From Diploscapter coronatus (taxonomy: Eukaryota; Nematoda; Chromadorea; Rhabditida; Rhabditidae), in the NCBI GenBank assembly GCA_964036155.1, contig OZ038422.1, forward strand, positions 72,501,201 through 72,565,200: a stretch of DNA of 64,000 nucleotides, read 5' to 3'. The notes under the pieces are model-generated. The model was not told the DNA's origin. It searched no databases and saw only the letters and a program-made list of their open reading frames with translations. Below, piece by piece: positions 11,151 through 24,600 of this stretch. The position numbers and the translations under genes are program-made. Position 1 is the stretch's first letter; each line of letters begins with the position of its first letter.

Positions 11151-13733
11151 ATGCATAACTTATTGGTATGCATATGGTTGTATCTCAACTTGCGATTTTC
11201 ATTGGGCCAAGAACTGCTCGACAACCCACGATGCAACCATTACCCAGATCGAGGAACCTGTGAGACGAATTTCGAAGTCAAATGGTGAGATAATTGAATT
11301 TTCTATTTTCCTGAGTGCACGAATGATTGAAAATATAGTTGGATAAGAAATATTTTGAAGCTTATTCAAGCAAGTTTTCAAATTATCATGAATTCTAATG
11401 CTCTACGAATTCATCAAAATCAAAGTGAAATGCCTTGAACATTCATTTTGTTAAAGCACAATTTTTGAATGTAAACGCACATTTTTCACGAATGCAATCT
11501 TAGATGGCATAAACGAAATCTTGAAAATTATATTTTAAAGGTAAGCAAAATTTTCAGGTACTATGACCGATATGATCATCGGTGTCGTCGATTTTTCTAC
11601 GGCGGATGCGACGGAAATGAGAATCGGTTCAACTCGTTAGAGGGTAAGAAATTTTCAAGTCATGTTATTTTTGCTGAAGTAACTTTCGGTGTAATGCCTT
11701 TTTACAATACCGTTTTACCAAAAACATTTGAAACAAATTTAAAATATTCTTTTAGAGTGCTCCGCTCAATGCCACTACCAGCCCCGATCTAATCGCGACC
11801 GATGCTTCCAACCTCACGATCCGGGAAACTGCAATGCTGACATCGAACGATGGTTTTTCGACATGCACAAGAAGCAGTGCGTTTGCAGGTACGTTTTTCT
11901 AATCCTGTATAAAATTCCAAATATCAATATCAATATCATAGAATGTTGCTTGATGATGATTATTATTATTATTATTGTTTGATCGTTTATAAAACAAACT
12001 AGTTCAACTCTATACTTACACTGCACTAGTCAAATTGATCAAATGGATGTTTGATAAAAGTGACTTTTCTTAAATCATATCTTATTTTTCTTTCAATAAT
12101 GTTGAATAATGTCTGATTTCAGTTATTGGACAGGGTGCTCATCCAACGACAACCTCTACTACTCGTTCAATCACTGCATGCTGATTTGCGGCGAGTACGC
12201 GGAGATCAAGACGCCTGGAATCGACGAGAACTATTGGGGAAAGTTGAATGTATGATTTTTAATAGTTTTTCTTTTAAGGAAATATTATCTGAACGTTAGG
12301 ACTCAATCGGCGAAGTTACAATATTTTCAAAGTATTTTATGACACTTTGAAACCAATCTCAGAAACACGGCTTAAAATTTTTGAAACTTTTATGATACTG
12401 AAATGTCAGTGTCAAACACTTTGGGCCTTGCTCGAAAATCATTAAAATGGTTTCAGGGCACAATAATGTCTCCCGAATCTCAGCGAGTCTTCCAAAACCC
12501 CCCAGTCGGAAATTACGATCAGGGCATTTACAGCGTCAGTGTCCCGGTGGACGATCCCCGAATTCATTCGCATCAGCATGTAAATTCTATTTCTTTCAAA
12601 AATGCCGGGCTAAAATGTTATGTATTTAACCGGAAATAGTTCTTCAAAATCTATCATTCAGCTATTCTTTTCACTTTATTATTTATAAAACTATCGATAT
12701 TTTTTAGTTTAAAGATAGTTGTGTTTTGAGCTATCCTATCGAAAGACATTTCCTTCGAAAAATTTAAGTCAGCTCACCCTTCGAACGATCAGAAATACGA
12801 CGATGCGTTGCAAGCCGCCGAATATGAAGATGACAAGTACGACAATCCGAATTTGAGCAAGAAGCGAGCAGCGGTGAAGAAAGTCTACGTCTCGCATGCT
12901 GATGATATTCAGAGAGTAAGATATAGCTTCAAATAATTGTAAAATATGGAATATTCGGAGGCTTATAATCTTTGAAACCGAAGTTTGGCCCGTAAAATTT
13001 GCTAAAAAATGACGTAATTTGAGACGCAGTTAGAGATTTAGATAAGTCTGCAAGTAAACTTGATATTATTGAATCATCTTCTCATCATATATATTTGAAA
13101 TAATTTATTCTGTATGCTTTAAAAACTCTAAACACATTATTAACTTCCTGAATATCTAATAATGCAATGTTAGCATTCGTAGAAATATTCATATCATTAT
13201 TCAAATTCGCTCTATTCTATTCCATCTCATATTCATGTTCAGGGCTTTGCGCGGTCCAAATACAAGTGAAACCGAGCCGGGAATTACCACTGCAAATCTT
13301 GAACCAAGTCAAATCGAACCAACTAAAAATGCAAATAAGTCGAGCCTATCCAAACCGCGAAAATCCCTGTTCACGTCTTTCAATAAGTTATCATATCATC
13401 GACTATTTCTAGATCGTTGAACACACTCCTCTTATTATAAACAATTCTCAGCGCAAGAAGCGGATGCGTCGTCCTCGCGACCTGCACTTCGAGATGGAGC
13501 ACAGCCACGTATCCCGTCAGACCCATCATCCAGGCCGTCTTCAGATCATCCACCGACAAGTCCACGTACCATCAGTCACCTACCAGATCGTACCCGTCCA
13601 CTATCCGATTCATAATAACTTTGGCGGTCTTGACTTCTATCACCATTTCCATCACAGAAAAGAGCAAAGATACCAGCACCACGCTAACCACATGGCTAAT
13701 TTTGAGATGGAGCTTCAGCATGGCAAGAAATGA
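11151..13733 (+). CDS. Secreted two-Kunitz protein (5' part of a matrix gene?)
   Basis: Exons 11151-11284, 11558-11643, 11756-11888, 12123-12249, 12457-12579, 12769-12915 and 13452-13733 join in phase to 343 residues before TGA. The ATG follows TTTTGTTCAG directly, as expected for a trans-splice or leader-intron acceptor. A signal peptide (MHNLLVCIWLYLNLRFSLG) precedes Kunitz domain 1 (RCNHYPD to CSAQC) and domain 2 (RCFQPHD to MLIC), the latter with one extra cysteine. The residue after Cys2 is Glu in domain 1 and Asn in domain 2, so classical serine-protease inhibition is doubtful. The tail is acidic then His/Arg-rich. The acceptor of exon 12769 is a weak TTTAAG. The TGA sits directly before a GTGAAT donor, and in-phase exons follow (14002-14028, 14506 onward), so this may be only the front half of a longer protein. 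Confidence 0.75.
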
Positions 13734-13748
13734 GTGAATTTTCTAGGT

Positions 13749-13896
13749 GTATTATTGGTTGGAGGGCAAGTCAATATATTCATACAGCAGTAATTAAAAA
13801 GCGAATTTGGAGCGAACTAGTGAGTCCCCTAGAAGAGAGAAACGAGACGAATAACGTAACTGTTAAATATCGACGTTCTCTCCAACCAATAATAGA
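13749..13896. mobile_element. MITE-like inverted repeat
   Basis: Arms of 28 bases (13750-13777 and 13867-13894) beginning TATTATTGGTTGGAG pair with 24 of 28 matches, enclosing about 89 bases. The element starts 16 bases after the TGA of the Kunitz exon. Confidence 0.65.
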
Positions 13897-14001
13897 ATTT
13901 TTTCTTTTTTACTTCTTTCTTGAATGTTTGATGTCGTGAAGGTTCTAAATAACGTTGATATTGATTTTGAAATTTCTAAAAACGTGGAATTATATTAACA
14001 G

Positions 14002-14028
14002 TCGCTGAAGAGGAAGAGTCGAATGCAG
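14002..14028 (+). other. Possible 27-base micro-exon
   Basis: The block is flanked by TATTAACAG and GCAG|GTTTAT and encodes SLKRKSRMQ in phase 0, the phase needed to link the frame ending at 13733 with the exon at 14506. Evidence is splice consensus and phase only. Confidence 0.35.
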
Positions 14029-14505
14029 GTTTATGAAAACGAATTTCATGTTTTCTGAAAAATATATAGATATTTTTCAAGTAAATAGTGTATTTAGAAA
14101 TTCTATCACTGTGTTGCTTTACAAGCACATTTTTGAGTCCTCAAAGGACGCTAAATTTGTAACAATCTTCGCAATTATTAGCTGTGACTAGAAATTTTAG
14201 ATGTGCTTCACATTTTCAATCGTTCTAGATGGAAAATTGAATTATTATAAATAGAGCTTTTCGTTTACATAATTCATCAAAATAGTAATGCTATTTTTAG
14301 ACATTCTATCGCTATTTTCACTGTTTTTTTTTTTAAATAAAGTTTGGTAAATTCTATCTTCAAAAAGCTTCCCTATCCCCAAGCTCCTCCTATCATTGAG
14401 TTGCAAATTATTTCAGCTCTATCCCATCCTAGCTAGATTTTCAGAAATCAGTTATTAAAAATTAGTTTCCCAAATTTCCCATCCAAGAATAAGTTTTAAA
14501 TTCAG

Positions 14506-17500
14506 TCTCCGAATCAAACTCCCGATATCAGCCTGAGTGAGTTCGACCAGTTCACGAATACGTTGTCTGAGCAGACTGAGCAGAACGGGAACAAACCGGT
14601 CGTGAGGACGCTCATTCAAAATGGTCCGATCGGGACTCAGGAAGTTCCGGTCGAAATGGCGCAACAGCTGGGATATTACGAATACAATACGCAAACTTCA
14701 CCCGGACCAAACAAGGCAATGGGCGATAAAACGTACGTTTCTTCGGTTCTGTGCCAAAAATGAAGCTTTCAATTGAAATTTTGGCAACGTTAGACTATTG
14801 ACTGCGTTTCCAATAAAAATGATTTATTGAAAAATTTCTTCAACTAAAACTATTTTTAGTTATCAAAACTCATGGAACAACAATCAGATGCACCAGAACA
14901 AGTACCTCGTTTCGATGAATCATGACAATTCGATGAACTATAATCAGGTACTTATTTGTGTGGATTTTATTATCTTGTTTCCATTTTACTATTGTCTACG
15001 GCCAATTACTTGAGACAAAATAAAAGGGACGGAAAATTAATGCATGAAAATTATCGCGCTATTTGCAGACGAATAAACGATATTTCATCGATTGGGGTAA
15101 TACACTTTGACGACTATTTGATATTACGCAATGCACACTTTGCATATTCGAATTTTTGGATAGTTTATTTGGTCTCAAGTTATCGGTCATTGATAATATC
15201 ACAAGTTTTGAACTCTTAACAATTTATCGCTTTCTCAAACGTATCACAAAAATTTTGAGAACCATATTTTATTTTTAGAACTACAACATGAATTCCGAGT
15301 TCCGGCAACTTCCCTCACCGACAATGTTGCCTTCGGCAATGCGGAAGAGGGTCAAAATGATCCAGAAGGCGAAAATCCCGCCCAGAAATATCATGAGCGA
15401 GCGACCCAGGGAGGCAAGGTTTTTCACACTTTGTTACTTTTGGTCTTAAAATATCGTGAGCTAAGAATCGAAGAAGATGACCATTTTAGGATGATGGCTA
15501 TGATAGACAGTGGCATTCACAGCAACAGTCATCAAACTATGATAGCAGATCGCGAATTCAGGTGTGCTTTAAAATTCGTGAAAGCCATCCAGGAAGTCTA
15601 TTTCGCAAATTAGTTGACTATTTCTAAAAATTCATTTAAATACCGTTAATAATATGTTTCAGAGTATAATAACTTCGTTTCCATAGTTTTACCAGTAATT
15701 GTTCCTCTGCGATGTCTACAAATTGTTTCTAATAAAAATTTAAAAATCAAGTTCAGGACCAGCAGCAAGAAGTCGCTCGTCATTATGCCCAGACTCTACC
15801 AGCGAGGATCAAGGTTAATAATCAACAGGTAAAAAATGTTCTCGAGAAGTATTTTTAAATCTAAAATTTAGGCCCCATCCCAGGCTCTGCTCGACGAATA
15901 CAGACATCATTTCGAGGAACATCGGGAAAAGCTGAGAAGGCAACTGGAATCCCAGTTCCCCAACTACAAGATCATTCTCGAACCGGAAATTGAAACGTTC
16001 ACAAAGCCGGATGGGAATCAGGTTCGTAGTAACTTATTTATCGCAATAGAAGAATTCCATATTTAATCAAATTGAAGAAAATCATTCCCCTTTTGAGAAA
16101 CTTGAAAAAAAAAATCTTCGATTTTGTGTTTCAGCTTAAATATGGTAGAAACTGAAACTTAACTAGGCGATATTCTACATACTTCTTCAATAGTAATAAC
16201 TGGAAATAGTTTGCAAAAGTATTCAGGTAGTCCGCCAACGCATCAAATGGACAGCCACCCCAATAGAGCTGGTGTATCGTCAGCAGTCACCAGCTCAACT
16301 TCCAGCTCCTTATGTTCAAATGCAAGATCATAGCAATCAGCACTACCAGCAACAGCAAGTCTATACGACGGTGTCTCCTCATGAACTTGCTAGACAGGTA
16401 TAATTTTACCTGAGAAATATTTAGTTTATTCGATGATAGTGAATAGATTTAGGAACAACAACGACAACGCGAAATCGCAATGCAAAACTACATGCGCCAC
16501 CGAACGATGCCCACACAACCAGCTAGAATGAGACGACCTGAGGTAGGAAAATAATACTTTCCCTTCTAAACTCACATGTTTCGAATTATAACAAGTAAAC
16601 TTACCATTTTATCAAAGTAATTTTGACGTAATTTGGAATAGGTGCATGATTTCAATAATTTTAAAGCAACAATGAAACTAGGCAAAACTCCATCTGTCTC
16701 TACGATAAAGAACGATTAAAATATGCCTTAGATAATCACAACCGTCAGTCCGCCTCTTCCCCCATATCATCAAGCTCAGCCATCGTTCAATCAGGCGTAT
16801 CAGTACACTCGCCCCGCGATGCCGACCATGCAGATTCCTAGACAACCTCAACAAACTCAACATCAACAACAGAGCAGGTTAGTTTAGAATTTTTAAACTT
16901 TTATTTTATTTCATTATTTTGCCTTGTTTTTAGTGAATTTTTTCGAGAAAATAGATCAAAATTTATTCAGAAGACGAGGAAAAAACGAAATAACATAAAA
17001 CTAAAATTTCTGTCTGTAATGATGTCCTAATTATCGATAATTATTGATAATAATTGCTAAATATCGAACGAAAACTAATAATATTGTATTAGAGTGAAAA
17101 TTTCGTTTGAATAATGGCTTTAATGCATGCCGCGACGCGAGAAGGGAGCGTGCTGTTCACAAGTCATAGACGCAGAGTAGCATATGCGAGGTTCATCTCG
17201 GGACAATGGAGAGTAGTTTCACGGGAAATTATGAAGGAATAAATAAAAATTAAAACTTCTAGAAAAAGATCAATAAATTACCGTAAAATTTCCAATAGAG
17301 GTTCGGGGGCTCCTAATTTCAATATCCCACTGAAGGGAGCCTCAATTAGAGATTTTATGGTATGCTAATTTCAGGCAATACCCTCCTCATCAACAGATTC
17401 ACCCCGCGGTTCAACCAGCTCAGGTACGCACGACTCCTAGACCCGCACCGACTGCGAAAATCTACATTCCGAACCATTTCAGGTACCAAATTCATAAACA

Positions 17501-19659
17501 AATTAAGCCTATAATTTACATGAACACCTAGGTAAGACGTGTGAAATCTATGGCACTATTACATGAGATTAAATTGAGTTTTTTGTTTGAAAAAATAAAA
17601 ATATGATTACAGGGAGCAGCAAATCGTGACAAGACCACCTCCTGTTGTAGGTTTATTGAGGCTTGACGACATAACGCACATATAACAATGACATTAAAAT
17701 CGATTTTGAGGATGATTCTTGATCAAATTGGCAACATGCTTTATTCTAAATTTAATGATCCCTTCAAAATTTTTAAGATTGTAGTATTTCGAAAATTCAG
17801 GTTCCTGCAACACCAGTTTACCAACCGCCTCCAAAAACAACTGTTATGGTAAAACAAGCTGAGCCTATGGAGTTCTATCGGTAAAATAGGAGTTTCTATA
17901 AGTTTGGTTGTGGAAATGCTTTCTTCCCAGGATAGGTTCGAAAAGACATCCCCGTTAATGACTAGTGGTTGCCCAATTCTTTTTCTTGTGACACGGCGGA
18001 GACTATCACTGTCAGGGCTTGAATTCTCGTAAATTTGAGGTTCACTCTCAAGAAGCATACACTCTGTCGCGCGTGGAAATGAAGGATTTATTATCGAATT
18101 CTGGAGAAGTGAAGCGAGATCGGAAAACGAGATCGAATGTGAGATCGCGGGTATTTGTGAATTTTGGACTGCATAAGTAATATGTAAATTGGGTACCACT
18201 TCATATCACGCGTTGTGTTGGAGGTCCCATTCTAACTTATAACTGAAGTTTTGTTCTTCAGCTAATACGTTCAAAATAGTAAAATATTCAGGCAACAACA
18301 GAGAAACCAAAATCGTAACAGAAATAGTCGGTATTGAATTTGGATGATATCTACTTTTATTTCATTCCTATCCCCAAAATCAAATAACCATGAAACTAAC
18401 AATTCAAATCGTAGTTAGACAGATCGAAACTAATTTTAATCGTCATATCCTTTATCTTAAAGATTTTTCTTCTACTCACATCAGATCATTAAATATTTTC
18501 AACTTCAATGATATGATGATAAAAATCGCTGAAACGTAACAAACTAAGGACATTTTGTCACGTTTCATCGAAGTTTAGAAAATTTGTATCGAAGGAAAAA
18601 TTCAGACCTCTTGTCGAGCAACTAACGACAGAATCCCCGTTGAGTTTGGAAGACATCATCGAAATGGGCGAGAAAAACTACGATGATTACGAAGACGCGA
18701 TGGACGATTCGCAGGACTATGGGAACGAGCGAAATGTGAGAACTCACTACAAATTTTTTCTGAATTTTTAAAATGTTTTTAATTGTCAACTTGATTTATA
18801 TGCGGGATAATTCGTTAGTTGAATAGTCATATTTTCACAGTAGAAATTTTAAAAACTTTTGAAACACAAAATGCCATTGCTAGAAAACAAAATACTTCAT
18901 GTGATATATGAAGTACGAAGAAGAGTCGAAACAAATAACATTTGTTTATTTGAATATCCACAAAATCATGAAAAATATTCAATTTTCAGCGACAACCCCA
19001 ACAAACCCAACAGAATTCTCGACAACCTGTTCATCAACCTCAAACCCAACCTGCAACTCGACCTCCGCCAAGACAGAATACATATCAGCAACAGCAGCAG
19101 CAACGACAACGACAACAACAACAAAGACAGCAACCACAGACGAGACCAGGTGCTACAATTTTTAGAAATAAATAATACTAAGGAGAATTTAGAACTCTCG
19201 TATTATGATAAAGTAGTATAGGCTAGGAGAGATTTCAATATTATTTTCTCATATTAATTCGATTCATAGGATTCTAAGACTTTTCAGTTTATCAGATTAG
19301 AATTGAATTCAATAAAGTGAACGCATCAATGAAAAAGATTATTGTGCTCAGAACCGTGATTTTTGAAATATATTTGAAAAATTTTAGCACCTCCCCCTAC
19401 TCACCCATCTCGTCAAGCCCAACCCCAAAATAGGAATAATATGCAACCGATTGTCTACCCTATTACTACGCAAGGTAGGAATTTAAACAACCCAGAAGCT
19501 GCTCAAAATTAATCAAAATGATCCTTTTTTAGCTACGAAAAAGAAACTATTTGCGTCAGATGATTCAGATGAATATTCTCAGGATGTTGGTATGTGAATT
19601 TAAATTTGTTCAAGAAGACAAATTATTTTTTTTCAGAATTTGGTTGGAAGGCTAAATAA
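14506..19659 (+). CDS. Gln/Pro-rich multi-exon protein, probably 3' part of the Kunitz gene
   Basis: At least 16 short exons carry low-complexity Gln-, Pro-, Asn- and Arg-rich sequence. Clear exons include 14506-14732, 14860-14947, 15279-15418, 15872-16021, 16227-16397, 16453-16542 and 16732-16877; the last ends FGWKAK and TAA at 19657-19659. No start codon lies near 14506, and its acceptor TTCAG accepts phase 0, so it is internal to a longer transcript, most likely that of the Kunitz exons upstream. A basic-acidic segment (LEDIIEMGEKNYDDYEDAMD) and an Asp-rich end (FASDDSDEYSQD) are present. No catalytic domain is recognised. If joined, the product would be a large secreted Kunitz plus disordered Q-rich matrix protein. 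Phase across 15279-15828 is uncertain: the three obvious exons sum to 284 bases. Confidence 0.65.
14989..15200. mobile_element. MITE family B, copy 1 (intronic)
   Basis: Inverted ends ATTGTCTACGGCCAATTACT / reverse complement of the right end ATTATCAATGACCGATAACT, about 35 bases long, flank an interior with GACGACTATTTG and TACGCAATGCACA. The same ends and interior recur at 32674-32854. It lies in the intron 14948-15278. Confidence 0.75.
17278..17363. repeat. Intronic palindromic element
   Basis: Left arm TTACCGTAAAATTTCCAATA and right arm (reverse complement TACCATAAAATCTCTAATTG) form an imperfect 86-base palindrome in an intron of the Gln-rich gene, typical of small nematode foldback repeats. 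Confidence 0.5.
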
Positions 19660-21629
19660 TCTCTAATTTTCATAGTTTTTTTTTTTTTTTATATTGTCTA
19701 TGCATAATATGCAACTTTCGCTGATCTTATCGATTTTTTTACTAATAATGCAATCATAAAATATCGCTTTAATTATCATTGGTGCTTCCATGAAACTGGT
19801 CTCAGATCGTTGATAATTTAATATTTAATTTTTTAATTATTATTTCGCATAATTATTGCGAATAAGAAGTAATAAAGTATTTGAGGATAGTTTAAATTTT
19901 AGGTTTCAGAAAATTAGATTCGATACTTATTAGAATATTCAATAATGATTCCAGACTTTCTGCGAATTAATTTTAACATGTTTAAATAATGATCAAAGTA
20001 CTTTTAGATGTTGAATCAATAACATCGGTTACAGTTTTATGTCATAAAAGTGTGACTTAGCCCAGTTACAAAGTGAATACGCTTATTGTCTATGACCGAC
20101 AAATTGTAACGAAATAAAAGGCACTTTTTTTCTCCCTTTCCTTTGAGCCTTCGAATGCGCGCACTGATAGCGTTATAGCGTTTTAGCGTTTGCTCATTTG
20201 GCGATTCTTTTCATTTTCTTTCTTCAAATCACGACTTAGACTAAATACTATTGATAATGCTTTACAGTTATGCATGTCTATTTCTCATGAATCAAAGTTA
20301 AAGTTGATCTTCATCAATTTTTCGAGTTTCAGACATTTATTTTTCTCTAAATGCTACATTTTTCAAATCGTCACCAACCTTCTTCCAATTCAATTCAGTG
20401 TATCTTGAATGAACATAAAAGAATCTCTGTCTAGTCTAAAAATACAATGTTTTCGTCAAAATTCCCATACTTTGACAACAATATTCGATTTTTATGTATG
20501 ATAAAGAAATATTTATTATCAAAATTCGTGACTATTTTCACCTTTGTTGCATATTTTCAAAAATCACGTAATTGTCATACAAAGGACGAACTTGACAAAT
20601 TTTACTCATTCATCAAGTTATGACAGATCTATTCACATGATAACTAACTATTTAACAAACATTTTCGCCTTTCAAAGTTTCCCTATTGCAAATAGTTCAA
20701 AGAATTCCTTTTCTTATTGATTTACTATATTTTCGAATATCTTATTTTTTATTAAATATAGAATTTTCTAGAGTTTGGTAGGCAATAATGTTGTCATTTC
20801 TGCCAAAAATGGCATTGTTATCAATTTCAAAGATCAAGAAATTTAGAATGCTCTATGTACTTTTACTCTGAGATCGAATATTTTTAGCTGATATTCTTTT
20901 AATGGGGCTGCTTATGTAGCGGTGTCATCCAATATAATATTCCATCCAAAATATCATTTTTATCGGGAATTTTGAAACATCCTCAAGGTTTGTCATGAAA
21001 AACTCACCTCCGGACTTTCGGTCCGTAATTTTCATTGATGCACTCGAAAATTCCGGGAGCCATGCTTGATTATCTTATCAGACAAGTTAAAAACACAATT
21101 CATTATTAGAATCTTGTGGTTTATTTCAGACAGGTTTTCAACTCTATCCTTTATCATAAGAGAAAGACCTGTATAGATTCCCAAGAATATCTGATTTCTT
21201 ATCTTTGTCCATGGACATTGCTCCTGGTTGCTCCCATTTTCATCTCGGCATTTTTCGTCAATTTTTCGATTTTCCTTGTTCATTACTTCATTATCAGTCA
21301 TTTAAATCTCCCTGCTGCGCACATTTTATCGATAAAAATGGAATTTTATCGCGTTTTTATAGTAAAAAAATCTTTGATGAAAAAGACTGAAAAATTAGGA
21401 TCACAAAAAAATCGTGGTTCTTTTCAAACTTCTGATTTTCGAATGTTTTATTTAATTAAAGTTAAAATTTGAATTTTTATCCATCTTTTTTTTTTTTTTA
21501 GATCTTTGGATTTTTGCCAAGTCATTTTCGAAATCAATTCATCAAAGATAAACCAACACTATCGAGGGATTATTCGATCGAAAATTTTGCTCGAAGTCGA
21601 AAATATCGACGAATTTTTGACGAGCCGGA
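19660..21629. other. Intergenic, CLN3 upstream region
   Basis: AT-rich sequence with no supported exon. A small TAGCGTT tandem near 20169-20190 is the only distinct pattern. Open frames at 21032-21472 overlap on both strands and lack splice or domain support. Confidence 0.5.
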
Positions 21630-24600
21630 ATGACGGTTTCGCCTTCGAGCGGCAAACAAAAGTGGAATTGGATCTTGGCCAGGAATATCGCTGCTTATTG
21701 GTATTGGTTACAAGAGTATAAAATTACGTTGATATCTCATCCAAAATACCGATCATTATTATCTCTTCTCTTTCGTAAAGCTTTAATAATATGCTACAAA
21801 ATCATAAATATCTCATCGAAAATCAAAATAGTTATTGATAAGAATACCCAATAGCATTTTTCTAATTATGTTTCGAATTTTTAACCAATTCACTTCCAAA
21901 TGATTAGAGATATTCACACTGAATATTTGCTATCACTCAATAATGTTTTATTTTGTTTAAATAGGCGACAAATTGCATGTAATCACTTGAAGATCTTTCA
22001 GGATTCTGGGACTATGCAACAACTACGGATACGTGATCATGCTGAGTGCGGCAGAGGACATTCTCGATGAGCAACATGGCAAAACCACGAATGGCACTAC
22101 GGAGGACGATCAGTGCATGGTAAATGTGACTCCTTAAAATTTGATCGATTGAAATTCTTTGGCTAAATTTAGAAACTTGAAAAGCTTGAAAAAATTTGAA
22201 TAACTTTCACGAGTTTTATCCGAAACTTGAGAATTTTCTAAACGCAACATGATTGTCAAAGTTAATATAATGTAATCATTATTCCCTTAAAACTTGAGGT
22301 AAGAATTATTCTTGGTAGTATAAGAAAAGCTAAATCACCAACAAATTATCTTTCACGATTTTTATTTGAAACTAGAGAAATGTTGCAGGAAAAGATGGTA
22401 GATCTTCATCAATAACTTGCTATGACTAGAAATTACGCGAATTAAATGAAAATATAATGTGATATTTCAGGAGCACATAGAAAATCGTCACTGTTCACAC
22501 CTGTCGACAGGGGCCGTCCTTCTGGCCGACAACATTCCGTGTCTCATCGTCCAAACTCTCTTCCCATTCTTCATGGATCGATTTCCTTTCGGGTAAAATA
22601 ATATGCTACAAGATTTTAAAAATATTCATAACCTTTAATTTGCGCAATACTATTGAAATTTATAATTCAATTTATCAATGATTAAAAAACTCAAGATGGT
22701 TGATAAATTCTCAATCTAATTTTCTCGCAAGATAGCACATAATAATTCAAATGATGTTAGTAGAAAGATTACAATAGCCATAATTCAATACAATCCGAGA
22801 TATTGATGAATCCACAGTCAACGTTGATTCGTCTTCTAATTACTGAAACAAGAAGTCCTGTTTTTTCCAAGCCAATTCGTCCATTCTTCGACGTTTCAGA
22901 AAAACGAAAGTGTAGTAAATAGATCTCCACTTTAAATTATATATGCAGACATCTGTTAGAATAGTGAAATATAAGCACGGTCTTCAGTGCCCGTGCATTC
23001 GCAGTGATTTTTCTTCAAGCAGCCTCGTATTTCGTGGTGGCCTATTCGAACAGCATCGCCATGTCGCTCGTCGGCGTTTGTCTGTCGTCGTTCGGGCAGG
23101 GCATCGGGGAGATTACATTCTTGGCCATGTCCGCGCACTATCCACCGTAAGATCTAACTCTTTCGCCAGTTAGAAAGCTTAAAGATAGAACTTATTTGCC
23201 AAACTGTTGAGACGATAAACCTTACTATCACACATAATTTTTCGCATCATTTTATCATGATTATGTCATCCATAAATCTGAGCAGGGAACATATTTTCAT
23301 CAAAATTCTTTGGAGATTAAATATGCTTCAAAAATGTCGTATTGGACAATATTTCAGAGTATTTAGTGTTAGCAGTATCTTGGTTTTATATCGACTGTTT
23401 GAATTATAAAAAGTGAAAATTTTCAGTTCAACAGTGGGCTCATGGTCCTCAGGAACGGGCGGTGCGGGTCTGATCGGATCGTTTTCGTACGCGTTTCTGA
23501 CCGAGCCGAAGATGGGAAATCTCTCGCCGAAAACCACGCTTCTCATTCAACTATTCATTCCGGTACTTTACGCTGTCGCGTAAGAAATATTTTCTTACAA
23601 AAATAACCTAATTTTGGACTTCAGGTACTTTCTGATACTGACATCAGCGAAAACGATATACTCTCCTACATTCAACCCGAAAACCTGGATCGTACCGTCG
23701 GGATATTACAGTAAGAAGGATAGTTCACAAAGGGTAAAATTTAAAAATAATATGTTGTTAAAATTTCAGTACCAAAATACATTAATTTCTCGAATTGCTT
23801 ATATCTATTATCATTATTATTATTGCAATCCAAGAGCTATTCAGAAAAGTAGGAGTAAAATTTCAGGAGATAATTTCGAGTCCAATCGATTCGAAATCGA
23901 GATCATCTTCCGACGGTAATGCTTCGAATAGAGAAGGTAAACCACTAAAAGTTAATTTGGGCCCGATTTTAAATATTGCAATTTTCAGTCAGTTCCTCTA
24001 TAACAACAGTTTCTGAAGTCGCCGATTCGAGCTCCAACGACATTACAAGAAATGGTGGAGGCGACGGAGAATACACCGAGCAACGAAAATTGAACCTCTT
24101 TCAGAGGCTCGAGCTTATTGTGGTTCGTTATTTTATTTTTTGTAAACGAATCTACTTTAAACTTTTTTTTTTTTCATTTTTCATCAAAAGTAGTTAGCGC
24201 ACCTAAATGATTATGTAAAGATACATGTAGAATATTTCATCAAGACATCATAAAATCAGGACTAGACTTATTCAGTTTTAATGGTCTTGAAGTTTTTCGA
24301 GACTTAACCAATAATTTGGTACCATTCCAAAGACAGGCGAATAAGTCGATTCGTTGATTTCAGCCCTTGATCCCGCTAATGGCTCCGCTAGCTATCGTTT
24401 ATTTCGCCGAATACATGATCAATCAAGGCCTGGTAAAATCTTTGAAAAAATGAATTTCTGAAGTTCAGTTTCCAGACCGAGCTGATCTTCTTTAATTGCG
24501 CGAAAGGAGCTCACCTGACTCAGGCTAGTCAATATCGGTGGTATCAGGTAAAAACTCAATAGAATTTGAAAGAATTTACTTAGAATTCAGGTACTGTATC

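Noticed and set aside
13235..13420. Extra exon in the Kunitz gene (RALRGPNTSETEPG...)
   Set aside because: Its frame needs phase 2 entry but the preceding exon ends in phase 0; the exon at 13452 fits instead.
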